From positions 391,693 to 444,579 of the forward strand of contig PJRA01000412.1 of NCBI GenBank assembly GCA_016987375.1: DNA of 52,887 bases, written 5' to 3'. Of this stretch, positions 50,338-52,887 are shown piece after piece; position 1 is the first letter of the stretch, and each line of letters begins with the position of its first letter. The notes under the pieces are model-generated. The model was not told the DNA's origin and did no database searches. It saw nothing but the letters and a program-made list of their open reading frames with translations. This DNA comes from Brachionus koreanus. Lineage: Eukaryota; Rotifera; Eurotatoria; Ploima; Brachionidae. The translations under genes were made by a program, and so were the position numbers.

Positions 50338-52680
50338 TTTAACTGATATCAAAAACCGAAAGTTATTTTTCTTTCGACTAGAAGCAACAAGCATTTTTTC
50401 AATTTTTTTTAATTCAAAAATCTATAATCTAATCTATAAATCTATTTTTAAAAAAAAATCTTTAAAATTCTTATAACATTTTTGAAAGAAAATTTTAAAA
50501 TTTACATTTTCCAAAAAAGAAATATTTATCTGAAAAATCTTTAAAGATACGAATTACAAATGTTTCAGGTGCTTCTAGTGTTAATTTTAACAATTAACAA
50601 AACAAGTAAACAATATTTACATTTTTTCAATCAGAAAATATAAGAACAGTAAAATAGTTTTAAAAAACTACTTAAAATCAAAATCAAAAATCAAGAATTC
50701 TGCTTTTAAGCATTAAAGAAACTTAAAGCATAAAAGAAATTGTGAGGTCGTAAATAAAGTTTAGTTAGAGAAATAGTGCGGAACTGCTCTTAAAGACATA
50801 TCTTTTGGACAAATCGAGAAGATAATAAATTAAGTAACCCGTCAAAAAAACGAAATAGAAAATTAAATTGTAATTTTTGTAAGATTATTGAGGATTTGGG
50901 AATTTCAAATATAAATTTTGTGTAAAATTGAATTCAAGGATGATAAGATATATTTTTTAAAACAGTGCATTAGATCTTTTTATTTAAGATAATTTTTGTC
51001 ATTTAGAAAAAAATGCTTATTTAAGATTGAATTTAAATATTCAATTGATTTACAAATAAAAAAGAAAATAAATATTTTATTTCGGGCAAAAAAGGTGTAA
51101 AAAATTATGCATTATTTTCTAAAATATATTTTATTATTTTTAAATTTAATTTATCAAAAAATAAAGCACACTTGCTCAATTTGTATTTGAAATTCACCAC
51201 GCAAAGAAAATAAGATCTTACAAAAATAAAGGTAATCAATGAGGCCACATAATTTTATCAAAATATTCAAATTTTAATTAAAAAAGAGGAATGTGATCGT
51301 AATTTAATTGATGATCACTTTTAGATGACCAAAATAAAATATTTTGTCTAGTCTATCTTTTAATTCCAGGTCAATAGTTAAAAAATTAGCCATCTTAAAT
51401 TAAACAAAATTTTGATAGATCTTGCCAATTTTTTGTATATGCAACAACAACAAAAATGATAGTTGAGTTGATAGTTTGAATGAAAAAAAAAATTTCAACC
51501 TATTTCTGAAATTTAAGATTTCAATCACAATAGACACAGCTAAAAGTTCGAAAATAAGTAAAAAATAAAATAGTTTTAATGAACATGATTCTTCTTTAAG
51601 GCTGTTTGAAGATGAATTTTTTTTCCAATGAATTATTCTAGTGATGGGAGTTCTTTCTTTAGCTTAGTTAGCTAAAAATTAGTCGTAACTAAAATTTAGT
51701 AAGCTAAAATTTTAATGAATTAAAAAATAGCTATAAAAATATGTTTGATATTTATAAATTTTCTTTTATAAATATCAAAGAAATTACAAAGTTTTAATTA
51801 GTTTGATTAGTTTCTTTAGTTATTTAAAATTAATTTATTTTCGAATATAATATAATTTTTGATTGACTAAAGCTCTCACATAGTCGCTTAATATTACCAA
51901 TACAAAAAATAAAGAAATAATATTTTATTAATTTGCCAATAGAATAGAAAATTTTTCCAAAATGCATCTGATTTTGTAATCTATCCTTATTTAGAAAAGT
52001 TTTCCCACAATAAATGATATATCTATCTAAATAAAGGAATGAGACTTTGTCAAGTCTCCAATGAACTTTCCCAGTGGACTGCTAGTTAGACAATATTTTT
52101 TTATTGAAACTTGTACGGACTAGGGATGGTCAAATAAAAATACTTGTAAATTTTCTGATATACAAATTTAAAAAAAAAGTTTAAACTACATTCACTTACA
52201 TTAGCTTTTCGTAGATTTTATGAACGTCATTTAAGCAACCGGATTAGGTCATTTATTGAATATGAGTTAAATAAATTGAATATTTACAATAAAATTGTTT
52301 CAATTACAACCGAAAGACTCGAAATTTGGAAAAACAAGTAACTCATTTATCATTTTAAATAATTTTTTTATTTGTTATCTTTAGAAGCCTAGTTAATCAG
52401 AATAATACTAAAATTAAAATAAATTCAAAATATAATTAAAAAAAATTAAATTTTAAAAAACAAAATATAAAAAATAAAAATACTAAAATGAATAAAAAAA
52501 TTTGAATTTAAATAATTAAATACATTTTTAATATTTTAATAGGATTTCTTAGATAACTTTCTCTTATTTAAGTTACGAAATAGATAACCGAGAAATATTT
52601 GATTAAGTAATTACAATAGAAGACGATATAGAGATTAAAACTCAAAATTCGATATCTATATCGATATCTGATATAGATAA
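50338..52680. other. Intergenic with possible hAT-like MITE pieces
   Basis: No gene. TAGTGATGGGAG at about 51640 and CTAGGGATGGTC at about 52120 resemble ends of hAT-type MITEs, but I could not pair them into bounded elements. A perfect hairpin GAGACTT-TGTC-AAGTCTC lies at 52041-52058. A run of GATATC/TATCGATATC words occurs at about 52625-52690. Confidence 0.4.
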
Positions 52681-52851
52681 TCGATATCTGACACTGAAGT
52701 TGCTGATTCATCCGATGAAGAAGACAGCATAACTGACGAGGAAAAGTACTTAATCTTGAAAAGATTTATTTTACTAAAAACATTAGTCAATCAAAGACTA
52801 ATAATCCGGAAAATATTTTTGGATTTAAAAAAGGACCAAGAAAACAATTAA
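52681..52851 (+). CDS. Possible acidic coding fragment, unidentified
   Basis: From 52681 a plus-strand frame of 56 codons reads SISDTEVADSSDEEDSITDE and continues EKYLILKRFILLKTLVNQRL before a stop at 52849-52851. The Ser/Asp/Glu cluster has a codon mix richer in G and C than the surroundings and looks like real protein. Such acidic patches are common near the N-terminus of piggyBac-type transposases and in nuclear proteins. There is no start codon in the frame, so it could be an exon or a relic. Only weak support. Confidence 0.25.
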   Translation, partial: SISDTEVADSSDEEDSITDEEKYLILKRFILLKTLVNQRLIIRKIFLDLKKDQENN

Positions 52852-52887
52852 AAAAGCTTGGCGTTTTCAAATAATGACTGGATTTTA

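Noticed and set aside
52041..52058. Perfect 7-bp hairpin GAGACTT/AAGTCTC
   Set aside because: No flanking structure or repeat to give it meaning.

Overview
The window is nuclear DNA from an animal. It is very AT-rich, and its genes have canonical GT-AG introns, almost all 46 to 67 bases long. The recognisable proteins (EF-1alpha, syndecan, AP-1 mu, TRAPPC3, PWP2, MED27, a KLHL1/4/5-type Kelch protein) are typical metazoan ones. AT content, tiny introns and the MPKEK start of EF-1alpha would fit a small spiralian genome such as a monogonont rotifer; that assignment is an inference, not a proof.

Layout, left to right. Bases 1-129 hold the first 43 codons of EF-1alpha (minus). After about 3.8 kb with one dead LINE piece comes an intronless syndecan gene (3905-5566, minus). 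A truncated LINE sits at 7762-8525. From 8.5 to 21.3 kb I find no gene. AP-1 mu adaptin (21335-25299, plus, 5 exons) carries a 2.5 kb intron with an antisense LINE and a Tc1/mariner-type MITE. Bases 25.3-27.9 kb hold a LINE relic, a dead mariner, and an inverted second mariner end across a 66-base assembly gap. A gene for an unrecognised four-helix membrane protein with a long basic tail follows (27942-29992, minus, 5 exons), then TRAPPC3 (31846-32406, plus, intronless). TRAPPC3 ends 56 bases from the end of PWP2 (32463-38089, minus, 9 exons). MED27 (40256-41894, minus, 7 exons) and a BTB-BACK-Kelch gene (43588-47512, minus, 3 exons) complete the gene set. Between PWP2 and MED27 lies a cluster of short inverted-repeat elements. 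The last 5.4 kb is nearly empty, with MITE-like pieces and a short acidic reading frame at the end.

The genes are unrelated housekeeping or regulatory genes: translation, cell surface adhesion, trans-Golgi/endosome sorting, ER-Golgi tethering, ribosome biogenesis, transcription, and ubiquitin-ligase adaptor function. I see no operon-like or defence-like system. Splice structures below were built by hand from reading frame, GT/AG sites and remembered family alignments; every exon phase closes. The most useful observations are a syndecan with no Ser-Gly in its ectodomain, 3' splice sites within 7-23 bases of several start codons (possible spliced-leader acceptors), large introns that coincide exactly with LINE relics, opposed mariner copies at the assembly gap, and a family of short elements ending in GTGTTGG.
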